A stretch of DNA of 64,000 bases, taken from Prorocentrum cordatum. Taxonomy: Eukaryota; Sar; Dinophyceae; Prorocentrales; Prorocentraceae. The position numbers and the translations under genes are program-made. Below the pieces are notes generated by a model, which searched no databases, had not been told where the DNA came from, and saw only the letters and a program-made list of their open reading frames with translations. Below are positions 32,327-41,884 of this stretch, in pieces (within the stretch, counting starts at the first letter, position 1; each line of letters begins with the position of its first letter). Where the stretch lies: NCBI GenBank assembly GCA_963575745.1, contig CAUYUJ010018060.1, forward strand, positions 200,032 through 264,031, read 5' to 3'.

Positions 32327-32390
32327 GGTTTAGTGAAGTGAAGAATTTCGGGGTGCTTGCATGGCAAAAACCTTCACTTCACTAATCTGG
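32327..32390. repeat. Inverted repeat at the midpoint of the insert
   Basis: ttagtgaagtgaag (32330) and cttcacttcactaa (32372) are exact 14-base complements. The sequence running right from 32371 (ccttcacttcactaatctgg, gagccccagggcgtt) matches the minus-strand end at 33985 (gagcccacagggcgtt), so these look like internal copies of the element ends. Confidence 0.7.
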
Positions 32391-34001
32391 GGCCTCTGGA
32401 GCCCCAGGGCGTTTCAGGTCCCCTCGCTACCTGGGTAGTCCAGGGGGCGCAGTGGCGGCTTACCAGAGGCCCTGTTCCCGAGCCTCGCTTGCTTTCACCC
32501 GTGGTGCTCGACGGCCGTCTCGGAGCTGTCTTGTGGCGGTCTGGGGCAATCCCGAAGCCTCTTGGAGCCATCCCAAGGCCCCAAGGCGCCACCAATGGGG
32601 GCCCCAAGAGAGCTCCCAGAGGGCCCCGAAAGGCCTACAACAGATTGCACGTTCGCGCGAATTCTTTGTACCACTTTGGGGGGTCCCTCTTGGGGCCCTC
32701 GGGGAACGTTCTTGGGGCCCTCCGAGGGCCCACTGGGGCCCCGGGAAGGCCCCAAGAACGCTCACAGAGGGCCCCAAGAATGCTCCAAGAGGGCCCCAAG
32801 AGGACCCCCACAAGTGACAAAAACTATTTGCATGAGGGTGCAACCTACTCGGCGCCTCTTGGGGCGCTCTTGGAGCCGTGCTGGGCGCCACTCGTGGACG
32901 ACATGGGCTGGGCGACGGCATGTGGACCCTGTCGCTTGGGCCATCGGGGGTGCTCCCCAATGGGGCCACGAAGCTTGTGAGCGTATGACGGAATGGGCTG
33001 GGCGGCGGCCTGTGGGCCCTGCCTGTGGGGCCGTCGGTGCAGCTCCCCGTGGGGCCACGAAACGTGTGAAACGTATGCCGAAATATGCTGGGCGGCGGCC
33101 TGGGAAACCTGCCGTTGGGACCTTTTTTTTGGGGTGGAGCTGCCTATAGGGGCACGAAATGTTTGAGGGTGTCATCAATGTGGCCTGGGCGACGACATGT
33201 GGACCTTGCCGCCTGGACCTCCGATGAGCTCCTCATGGGGACACGAAGCGTCTGAGGGGCGTGCCGACATGGGCTGGGCGGCGCACTAAGGACCCTGCCG
33301 ATGGGGCCTTCGGTGGAGCACCTCACAAGGCCACGAGACTTGCGGGGGATGTGGCGAAGCAGAGACGCGGGGGAACAAGGGGGGGTGTTTTGATGATGTT
33401 GATGAGGATGGTGGTGGTATTGATGATGGAGACGGCGAGACTGCGGTTGATGCTGATGATGATGGTGATGGCGACGATGACGATGGACGATGACGACGGA
33501 GACACGCGGAGAGCAGGGGCAGATACGCGAAGAGGGAGGACGAGGGAGGGGGCCGGAAGGAATGACGCGGGGCGGTGTCTCTTCAAAACGAAGAACCAAC
33601 ACTGCAATATGGTAGGAAATTTCTGGACGACCCCCCCCCCGTGGCGCGGTCAATGTCCGCGACAGCATCGCTGGCACTACGAACGAAATGATCGAACTCT
33701 TCCTGCGACGTTACCCGCGGGGTGGATCAGCCAGGGATGGGGGTCGAAACCGCCCCAGCGCAAAGCACATGTACAATCCTGAGAAACCCCAGCCCACATC
33801 AACCGATCCGCAACAAGCACACAAGCCTTTGACGACCCCAACGCACGTGACATCGCATAACGCGACGCGCCATCGAAAACGTTCGACGCGCGGCCTCGGA
33901 ATGACATCGGGCTTCATGGAACGTCGAATGGAAAACATGAAAAAACGCCCTGTGGGCTCCGAGACCCAAAATTACTGATGTGAAGGATTTCGGCTCGTCG
34001 A

Positions 34002-34810
34002 TATCGGGCTACGCCCCCCTACGGGCTTCTGCCGAGACCCAATGCTAACTTCCCAAAGCTGGAACGGAAACGCCATCAACTCCTTGACTTTCCAAAGCAC
34101 CATCCCCAGACTGGCCGGGCCCTGGTCGGCGAGCTGCTGGGGGGCGCGCGGGTGCCAGCCATCGGCTCCAACTGCCGCCCAGCGTTCGGGGCCTCTGAGA
34201 ACCATGCGAAGCCTGTCGGGGCTGGGGGGCTCATCTATCGAAGGGGGGTCAAGCCTTTGAATGTGCGCGAGAACCCCCTGAATCCTCGGCGCTTCCTCCT
34301 CGGGCGACATCCGGCCCCAAAAGGATTTCCACTCGGGCTCCAGATCCCCGAGGAGGGCGCCCGCCCCCGCGAGCGCTCCGCCCCGGCACTCCGAGGCCTC
34401 GTCGGCCGGCGCGCGACGCGATGAGAGGGCCCGCCTCCGCGACGCACAGCTCGAGCCACAATCTTCCCCCAGCCCTTGGCCCTGAGCGGCGAGCTTGCCC
34501 TCGAGAGCGCGCGCCACTGTGGCGAGGTGCTGAACGACGTCGGAGAAGTCTAGCCCGGGACCGAAACTCCGCTCCGACAACCACGCTCGAAACGCGACCC
34601 ACTCGGCGCAAGCGCGCAGCTGACCAGCCCAAGAGAGAAGCTTCCGATTGCGACGCCGCGCGTCCGAGGAATCCGACTGACCACGACTCGCCAAAAACTG
34701 AAATGCCTGAAGACGGTGCACAATCTTTTTCCACGCCCCAGCTTCAGCAGGGGCCCTGGAATAAGCCCCCCCTGACTTTCGCGAGACCGAACGACGAACC
34801 ACAGTAGCCC
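34002..34810 (-). pseudogene. LINE reverse transcriptase, N-terminal part
   Basis: Continuous minus frame ending at the insert. It includes RMSPEEEAPRIQGVLAHIQR, then MVLRGPERWAAVGADGWHPR (the GxDG block at the start of RT), VLWKVKELMAFPFQLWEVSI and SRQKPVGGRSPI, the fingers motif broken by the insert. Upstream residues (GAWKKIVHRLQAFQFLASRG) resemble the linker between endonuclease and RT. The spacing of blocks fits LINE-type RT. Confidence 0.75.
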
Positions 34811-35349
34811 CACGGCCCCTGCCCGAGTGCAACCTCGACTCCGAGACCGAGTGGCCGTGGAACAGGGGCAGCTCTGCCTCGACCTGATCCCTGGCTGACG
34901 CGATTCCAATCCAGCCCCTCCAGACGCAGCCCCGTGGGAAGCTCCACTGGGAACTGTTCGGGCAACCTGTGCGATGGGAGCTGAACCGACGAAGGGGCCC
35001 CAGACAATCGCACTTGCACAGCCCAGCGCGGGCTAGCGGCCGCCTCATCCTGTCGGGAACAACCGATAACGCCAGGCAGAAACCCAGACGAGACCAAGAA
35101 ATAATCCACCGCGCGCCACTCGCCGCAGTGGTCTTCCAGCCGAGCCGACCTAGCGAGGCCGCTGCCATGCCGCGGTCGGCGGGGGCGACCGATATCTCCT
35201 GCGGCAGCACCGCGTCGCCCTCGGCCTCGGCCTGCAGGAAGTGCCGGCAGCTGCGCCAGCTCGTGGCGCTGCATGTAGTGAGCGCCCAGCGCGCAACTTC
35301 CGAACTCGAGCGTCGCGGCCGCCCTGGGACCGCAGCAGCACCCGCCCAA
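34811..35349 (-). pseudogene. LINE endonuclease remnant
   Basis: The minus frame contains HCGEWRAVDYFLVSSGF followed by SPRWAVQVRL, resembling the C-terminal end of an apurinic-like endonuclease (hDYFLVS and S(D/P)H-type block). The usual His is Arg here. The catalytic N-terminal motifs are not recognisable. A frame change near 34810 leads into the RT frame. Target-site nicking activity is therefore unlikely. Confidence 0.5.
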
Positions 35350-35394
35350 GGCGACGCGGAAGGAGACGGGCGGCGCCGCTCGCCGCCGAGGGAG

Positions 35395-36591
35395 CTACCC
35401 CCGCTGCCGCCCTGCCTTGGCCGCACTCCCTCCAGCGCGGCCCGCCGCGGGAGGGGCCGAGGCGGTCTCGGCCAGGTCAGCCGCGCGGGAGCGGCTGGGG
35501 CGACGGACGGGCCCTGCGGCCACGGCGCCTCCGAGCGCCGCCTCCGCCGCCCCCCGAGTTCGCTGGCCGAGCTCGAGTCTGGTGATCGCCGCCGACCTGC
35601 GCCTGACCTCCTGGGCCACCTGATCGTCGCCAGGCAGCTCGGGAAACGGGGGCGAAACCAAACCAAGGTCCGCATCGACGAGCTCCACGTCCACGTCGCA
35701 GTCGCCGGCGGGCTCGCCCCAGCTCGCGCCTGCAGGATGCCCGTGGTGCACCTGGGGCCTGGCGGCATGCTGAAGAGGCAAGGCGGCTGAACCACGTCAA
35801 GCGCCTGCGAGTCCGCTGCCGCCGGGCACAAGCCAACCCACTCGGGGCCAGCCTGCGGGGCAGCGGCCACGGGAGAGGGGGCCAGCACTCGCGGCCAGGC
35901 CGCCCGCAGGCACCAAGGTGGAAAGCACCTGCTAGACGGCCCCCAGCGCCCGGGCGAGCTGCGCCGCCTGGCCTCCCTGCGCCGCCAGGAGGCCGACCAC
36001 GCCATCCAGGGCTTGGTGGGCCGCTTGCAGCTGGGCGGGGGGGGGGGCAGGCAGGCTGCGGCCCCGCCAGGGCGCCGACCCGAGCCCGCGCCTCGGCGCA
36101 CTTGTCCTGGAACTCCTGCAAATCATCCTCGCACTCGACGGCGTTGGCGATGGTTTCCTGCGCCGCTGCCTGGGCCTTGTCGAGCCTGGTGCGTGCCGAC
36201 AGCAGCTGCGCGGACAAGGCGCCCACGTCCTGCGAGGCCTGCGCCGCAACCGTGACGGACTCGGCCAGGCCAGCGGCAACCATGGCTCGACGATGGAGGA
36301 GTTTGTCCCGCTGGGACTGAGACAAAATGGGCACGAGTGCGCGGAAGGTGTCGTCGTCAAGCTGGAGCCAGGACGCAAACTTTTACTCGGATGGCACACG
36401 CATATTCCAAACACCAACAGGAAGACGAGGTCCACCACGTCAGGCGCGTTGGGCTTGGGCGCGCCGCGGAAATAGCAAGTGCGCCTCCACTCATAGTCGT
36501 CTTTGACCTGGCACCGCTTGTTGGCACAAACCCAACAGTCGCGCCACCAGCCACCTCCATCACCTGTGCTGCCCTTCTTTGGCTTAGCCAT
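35395..36591 (-). pseudogene. LINE ORF1-like region
   Basis: Starts MAKPKKGSTGDGGGWWRDCW at 36591, 140 bp downstream of the leader relic. It continues VCANKRCQVKDDYEWRRTC, a Cys-pair module resembling RanBP2-type zinc ribbons, then APKPNAPDVVDL. After a frame change come PILSQSQRDKLLHRRAMVA and a helical segment (AQETIANAVECEDDLQEF), then QLQAAHQALDGVVGLLAAQG in the first frame again, and an acidic piece, DCDVDVELVDADLGLVSPPF. Probably the nucleic-acid-binding protein of the LINE. Frames break at the G9 run near 36043 and near 36380. Confidence 0.6.
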
Positions 36592-36730
36592 GAATCAGCG
36601 GTTGCGGTTGACCCACTGCACGCGGCGATACACTGGGCCCCAGCAGCGCGCAGCTCGACTGGGTTTGCAAGATATCGGATGCTAGCTTCGGACCAGAGGT
36701 ATCCACACTCTGTCCGCGGGCCAAACACAT

Positions 36731-36752
36731 CTTGAGCCAAAATGGTTACGGT
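36731..36752 (-). other. Dinoflagellate spliced-leader relic
   Basis: The minus strand reads A then ccgtaaccattttggctcaa and g, identical to the 22-nt dinoflagellate spliced leader except for one G-to-A change (sixth base after the variable first base). It sits at the 5' boundary of the LINE, immediately after a GGA tract and upstream of ORF1. Spliced leaders are added only to RNA, so a genomic copy at an element's 5' end implies reverse transcription of a trans-spliced transcript. Confidence 0.85.
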
Positions 36753-37010
36753 TCTCCTCCTCCATCCCTCCTCCTCCTCCTCCTCCTCCTCCTCCTCCTC
36801 CTCCTCCTGATCCTCCTTCTCTTCCTCCTCCTCCTCCTCGTGCCCCTGCCCCTCCTCCTCCCCCTCCTCATCCTCATGCCCCTCCGCCTCCTTCTCGTCC
36901 TCCTCCTCCTCCTCCTCCTCCTCCTCCTCCTTTTCCTCCTCCTCCTGTTCCTCCTCCTCCTCCTCCTCCTCCTCCTCCTCCTCCTCCTCCTCGTCATCCT
37001 GCCATTCCGC
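36753..37010. repeat. (CTC)n tract at LINE 5' side
   Basis: Pyrimidine tract directly abutting the spliced-leader relic. Compare the tract at 27513-27790. Confidence 0.9.
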
Positions 37011-37309
37011 CTCCTTCCCCCGTGCCCCGCCGCCCGCCGTTCCCCCTCGTCCTCCACCTCCGCCTCGCTTTCCTCCGACCCCCCCCCCAATGAACAACGA
37101 ATCCCTGTCACATCCCCAGACGTGTCCCCTTGAGGTGTTCTTGGTCCGCGTTGAACATGAACATTTCGAAAACTGTCAACTATTGTGGGGCACCCTGCAT
37201 CCGCACCAGCGCTCTCGCCTCGGCGCCGCTTTTTTTTTTGACAAGTACGTAGGCTCACGGTCAGGCGTTCCGGGGGTGCGCCGCATACGCCCCCCCCAAC
37301 AACAAATAG

Positions 37310-37418
37310 TTTAAGACTGTTCGTTCTTATCTGCTCGCGTGCCATTCGATATGCATATCCCAAACCCAGGATACTCGACATCTTCGTTTTCGATCGTACC
37401 CCCGCTTGGGGGGTATAA
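37310..37418 (-). mobile_element. SINE-like unit, copy 1
   Basis: About 108 bp, one of four related copies. On plus: tttaagactgttcgttctta, ctgctcgcgtgcc, ttttcgatcgtacccccgct. A caacaa string precedes it, which on the minus strand would be a TTG-rich 3' tail. Confidence 0.5.
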
Positions 37419-37554
37419 GCGTCCCTGCCATGTGGTTGGTGAAGCCCTTGAACACGAAGGGCAACAGACAACGGGGGATAATGAGGACGAAGGGATCGGA
37501 GGAAAGAAAAGGAGGACAACAGCAGCAGCAGCAGTACCACCAACAACAATCATT

Positions 37555-37665
37555 ATAAGAGTGTTCGCTCTTACTTGCTCGCGTGTCATTCAAAACGAGT
37601 TCCCATTACCCTCGATACCCGCCTTTTTTGTTTTCGATCACGCCCCCTTTGGGAGGATTCTTTCT
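37555..37665 (-). mobile_element. SINE-like unit, copy 2
   Basis: ataagagtgttcgctcttac, ttgctcgcgtgtcatt, ttttcgatcacgcccccttt. Preceded by caccaacaacaatc. Confidence 0.5.
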
Positions 37666-37849
37666 CCTTGCGGGAGGCGGCGGGCTTAGACAAGTGGGCA
37701 CACCTGAACGGGCGGACGATCCTTCGTGGGCGTACATGTGCCCGCCATTGGCATTGGTGCGGGCCCTGCAAAAAGGAGGGGGGTGGACGAAGGAAAACGG
37801 AAAACGCCAGAAGAAAAGGAGCGAAGAGGGGGCGGTTGATTAGAGGCAG

Positions 37850-37927
37850 AGAAGGAGAGAGAGAGAGAGAGGGAGAGAGAGAGAGAGAGAGAAAGAGGGA
37901 GATAAAGACAGATAAGAGAGGTAGAAA

Positions 37928-37981
<54 letters not shown>

Positions 37982-38200
37982 AACATAACTAAAGAAGGAG
38001 GGAGGAGGCAGGAGAGGGGGGGGAAAAGGGAGGAGGGAGAGGAGGGAGAGGTGATAGGGCAGAGAGGCATAAGGATGAGGGAAGAGATGAGGGAGGAAGG
38101 AGGAGGGAGGAGGGAGAGAGGAGGTAGGAAGGAGGAGAGGAGGGAGAAGAAAAGGGAGGAAGGAGGAGGGAGAGGGAGGAAGAGCAAGAAGGTGAGAGCG
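37850..38200. repeat. (GA)n and purine tract
   Basis: GA dinucleotide runs passing into ggagggagga units. Confidence 0.9.
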
Positions 38201-38690
38201 TGAACGTTCGAGGAAGTCCTAAGCGAAAGCGCCGTTCCCGAAGGAAGTCTCGGGCGGGAGCCCACGACAGGCGGGCGATCCCCTGACGGGCGGGTCGGGC
38301 GGGTGGGACATTCAACCGGGATGGCGATTAATAGGTAAATTGTAACGTCGTCCTTGGCGCGTTTCCTGAGCGTCGAAAGCGCGATTCCTGAATACATCCC
38401 ATGGAAGTCACAGGCGAGAGCTCAATTCCTCAAACAAAATGCGAAGAGTTCTCTGGCGGGAGCGGGGGTCTTGATCGAATTGCGAAAGAGTCTGGATTCA
38501 ATTGCGAGGAGGTGTCAAGCGGGAGCGCCGTTCCTGAGTAAAGTGTGAGGAAGTCTCAGATGGGAGCGGGGGTCTGGACTAAATTGCGAGGAAGTCACAA
38601 GCGGGAACACCGATTCTGAGTAAATCGTGAGGAAATCTCAAGAACGGGGGTCCTGAGTAAATTTGGAGGAAGTCTCAGGCGGGAGCCGTT
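38200..38690 (+). repeat. Satellite of about 40-bp units
   Basis: Recurring blocks gaggaagtctca, gcgggagcgccgttcctgag and taaattgcgag. Same vocabulary as the longer-unit array at 39580-40560. Confidence 0.7.
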
Positions 38691-38849
38691 GTTGTTGTAA
38701 TCCGGAAGGCCAGGTGCACAGTTTGAGCACCAAGACTGTCCCTGTCAAAAAACCGTGTGCGAGCGTCAAGGGGCACACTTTGATTGAGAAAAAACAGCGT
38801 GCACTGGTGGGGGGGATCAACAATCATGATTCTTCAGAAATGAGAGTTC

Positions 38850-39453
38850 AACAACAATAACAGCAACAGCAACATCAACATCAACAACTACAACAGAAAC
38901 AGCAACAACAGCAACAACAAACCATCACCGAAAACAACAACATCAACAACAACCGCAACAACAACACACATACCAGCAACAACACATACAGCATCAACAC
39001 TAACAATACCAACAACACCTGCAACAACAACCGCATCAGCAGCAGCAACCACACCAACAACAGCAACACCAACAACATAAACAGCAACACCAACAACATT
39101 AACATCAACAACAACAACAGCAACACCACCACCACCAACAACCACACAACCAACAACAGCAACAACACCACCAACAGCAGCACTATCATAAAAACGCGAC
39201 GACAACATAAACTGCAACAACGCCAGCAACATTAACAGGAGCAACCACAACAGCAACAATACCAACAACAACAGCAACATCAGCAGCAACACCATCACCA
39301 ACAACAGCAACAACATCAACAGCAATACCACCAACAACGTCAACAACAACATCAATAATAACATCGACAACAGCAACACCACCACCAACAACAACCACAA
39401 CAACATCAACAACACAACAACACCACCAACAACAATAACAACAACAACGTTCA
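38850..39453 (+). repeat. (CAA)n-rich tract
   Basis: 600 bp of caacaa and cagcaacaac units with occasional caccacc. It ends at SINE-like copy 3. Confidence 0.9.
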
Positions 39454-39560
39454 TTTCAAGACTGTTCGCTTTTACTGGCACGCGTGTCTTGCATTCTGTA
39501 TATCCTAACTCTCCATACCCGCCCACTTCGTCCTCGATTGCACCCCCTTCGGGGGGAATA
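39454..39560 (-). mobile_element. SINE-like unit, copy 3
   Basis: tttcaagactgttcgctttt, actggcacgcgtgtcttgca, then tcgattgcacccccttcggg. The 600-bp CAA array ends exactly here, so on the minus strand this unit is followed by (TTG)n. This is the copy that best suggests a retroposon with a simple-repeat tail. Confidence 0.6.
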
Positions 39561-39574
39561 TTTTTTGTCGGCCA

Positions 39575-40070
39575 CTGATTGAGCAGGAGCGGCGTTCCTA
39601 AATTCGGGGGCTTCTCTGGCCAAGGGCTCTCGGAATACCGATGGACAAATATCGAACGGAAGCCCTGATCGCCGTGTCTGGGCGTCCACCAACTTGCATG
39701 AATTACGAAAGAAAGCCTCCGTTCCTTCCTGGCCCGGGGCCCTCGGAATAAATCGTGAGAGAGTATCGAGCAGGAGCCCTTGTCGTCGTGGCTGGGCCAC
39801 CGCCGATGTGACTGGCGTGCGAGGAAGACTCGAGCGAGAGCGCCGTTCCTGAGTTCGGGGGCCTCTCTGGCCCGGGTGTCTCGGAGTAAATTGTCAGGAA
39901 GTGTATCGAGCGGGAACCCTTGTCGTCGTAGCTGCGCCTCCAGGGGCCCGCATTTATACTGAAGCCAGCGCTCGTGCGGGAACCTCGTTTTCAGAGAAAA
40001 TGTCGCCAGCGTCGTGGCGAGAACGCGCGGAAACGATTCAGGAGATCACCAAGATACATTGTTTACACAT
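39575..40070 (+). repeat. Satellite of about 125-bp units, part 1
   Basis: Anchors of the type gagttcgggggcctctctgg lie near 39597, 39725 and 39848, with aaccccttgtcgtcgtggctggg-like blocks between them. Confidence 0.75.
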
Positions 40071-40075
40071 GCGTA

Positions 40076-40180
40076 TGTAAGACTGCTCGCTCTTACTGGC
40101 ACGCGTGCCTTGCGTTCTATATACCCCACCCCCCGATACCCGTCCACTCCGAATTCGTTTGCACCCCCTCTCGGGGAGTT
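40076..40180 (-). mobile_element. SINE-like unit, copy 4
   Basis: tgtaagactgctcgctctta, ctggcacgcgtgccttgc, then ttcgtttgcaccccctctcg. It lies between satellite units and has no CAA tract beside it. Confidence 0.5.
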
Positions 40181-40184
40181 CCTT

Positions 40185-40560
40185 GTCGACCATTGACTGA
40201 AGCGCGACGAAGTCTCGAGTGACAGCGCAGTTCCTGAGTTCGGGGGCTTCGCTGGCCAGGGGATCTCGGAATGCCGATGGACAAAAATCGAACGGGAACA
40301 CCTGTCGCCGTGTCTGGGCCTCCACCAATTTGCCGGAAATGCGAAAGAAAATATCGAGCAGGCTGCCGTTCCTGAGTTCGGGGGCCTTCCTGGCCAGGGG
40401 CTCTCGGAATAATTCGTGAGGAAAAAACGAGCAGGAACCCTTGTCGTCGTGGCTGGGCCTCCGCCGACTGGACTGACTTGCGAGGGAGTCTCGAGCGAGA
40501 GCGCCGTTCCTGAGTTCGGGGGCCTCTCTGGCCCGGATGTCTCGGGGTAAAGCCCGCTTT
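40185..40560 (+). repeat. Satellite of about 125-bp units, part 2
   Basis: Anchors ttcctgagttcgggggc at about 40229, 40369 and 40507. Confidence 0.75.
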
Positions 40561-40839
40561 CTGGCAACACCTGCGCTCCCGCTAGATACGTCGTTGTTTT
40601 CTATTCAGGACCGGCGCCCCCGTCTCGGCGCCGCAGACGGCCCCCCCACCTGCAAACTACGACGATACCGTTCGAGATGTCTTCCGCTTGTGCTCAAACT
40701 CGCAGTGGCCCTGGGGGTTGGTCTAATCCCTAGTGCCGAAACCCAAAAATGCAACAGGCATTGTTGGAGGTCTGCACCAGTGCCCCCCTGAAGAGCTCCG
40801 CGTGCCAACAGCGGCACGAGAGCACGCGCGACGACACCG

Positions 40840-40985
40840 TCGTCCTCGTCGTCGTCGTCGTCATCATTCTCCTCGTCCTCCTCGTCGTCGTCCTCCTCCT
40901 CCTCCTCTTCCCCCCTCCTCCTCGAGGTTTTTCCTTCTCCATCCTCCTCCTCCTCCACCTGTTTTCCCTCCCCCTCTTCCGCCCC
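40840..40985. repeat. GTC/CTC tract
   Basis: gtcgtcgtcgtc passing into ctcctcctcc. Confidence 0.85.
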
Positions 40986-41461
40986 CGAGGCTTAGCAGCT
41001 CCCCCGATCCACGCCTGTTCGAATAATACCTCGAAGACTCTAGCAAGATTGCCTGAAATCCTTCAAACCAGTTTTACAGTTTGTCCCAGAGGCCTTCATG
41101 TTCCCAAAAGAGTACTGAAACTTCTCTGAAAGGCCCTGGGGGGTTTCTATCGGGTTCCAAAGGCTGTCCATGGGACTCCACGGGCTCTCCCGCGGGTTGC
41201 GGGGCCTCCGCCAAAGGTTTGAACTACTCGGGCGCAGGGCATGGGCACGGCGACTGCGAAGGCGATGTATCATCCGGGCACGAGGTGTTGAACTGCCTTG
41301 GCACAAGGTGTCATCCGGGCACAAGGTGTCCACCAGACCTTCTCGGGCGGGATATCTAGGTAAAGGAATACCGGATCCCCTGCGCAAGATAAGATCCCCC
41401 ATGCTGGGGGAACTATCATGATGGATGCTTTCTGAAAATACAGTCGTAAGCATTCGGGTAA

Positions 41462-41672
41462 TATGATTGTTGTTGGTGTTGTTGTCGTCGTCGTCCTCGC
41501 CCACGACCAATCGCGACCGACCCCGCGACCCGCCCCGCGACGCGACCCACCCGGCGACCCAACCCGCGACCCAACCCGCGAACCACGTCCGCAAACCACC
41601 CCGCGACCCACCCCGCGACCCATGAGTCGACCCACCCCGCGACCCAATTCCGCGACCCACCCCGCGCCCGCC
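41462..41672 (-). repeat. GGGTCGCG satellite with TTG tract, inverted copy
   Basis: tgttgttggtgttgttgtcg then ctcgcccacgaccaatcg and cgacccaccccgcgacccac. Reverse-complemented, it has the same order and junction as 25640-25710 (gggtcgcgggg, gtggg, gacgacgacaacaa). Confidence 0.8.
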
Positions 41673-41768
41673 CCCTCATTCTTATCCGCAGCTACGGGGT
41701 GTTATGTCTCTATTCTTTTCGTGCCGTCGGATCTCGGAGGCCTGCGGAAACCACAGGTAGATAATCAG

Positions 41769-41769
<1 letters not shown>

Positions 41770-41799
<30 letters not shown>
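41770..41799. repeat. (GA)n run
   Basis: Short GA microsatellite about 85 bp beyond the 3' side of the second LINE. Confidence 0.95.
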
Positions 41800-41802
<3 letters not shown>

Positions 41803-41884
41803 CAAAACAACCCATAGTGACATAGAGGTCTCAGGAGCGCCCCATACACCTCCGGCCTTACGCAGGGTTGTGGAAAACACAATG

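Larger units (their letters stand above)
30727..34001. mobile_element. 3.3-kb TIR-bounded insert inside the LINE RT
   Basis: Left end (plus) tcgtacgagacctatgttgc then ttcacatcagcaattt; right end (minus) tcgacgagccgaaatccttc then acatcagtaattt. TA, extendable to tatcg, flanks both sides (30725 and 34002). Removing the insert and one TA joins GGRSP to IGILTTFCRI in frame, the expected RT K..GG.RPIG block. Related ends in opposite orientations meet at 32327-32350 and 32371-32390, dividing the insert into two halves of about 1.63 kb. No transposase is seen. Confidence 0.75.
27790..36752 (-). mobile_element. LINE-like retroelement with 5' spliced-leader relic, interrupted
   Basis: Minus-strand non-LTR retrotransposon, about 5.7 kb once the 3.3-kb insert at 30727-34001 is removed. 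Order from 5': spliced-leader relic (36752-36731), ORF1 with a zinc-finger-like start, a coiled-coil-like segment, endonuclease remnant, reverse transcriptase, Cys/His segment, RNase H, and a C-terminal tail ending at a GGA tract. It is decayed: frames change repeatedly (often at homopolymers such as the G9 run near 36043) and in-frame stops occur. Both sides border (CTC)n tracts, which suggests insertion into, or tailing with, that microsatellite. Confidence 0.8.
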
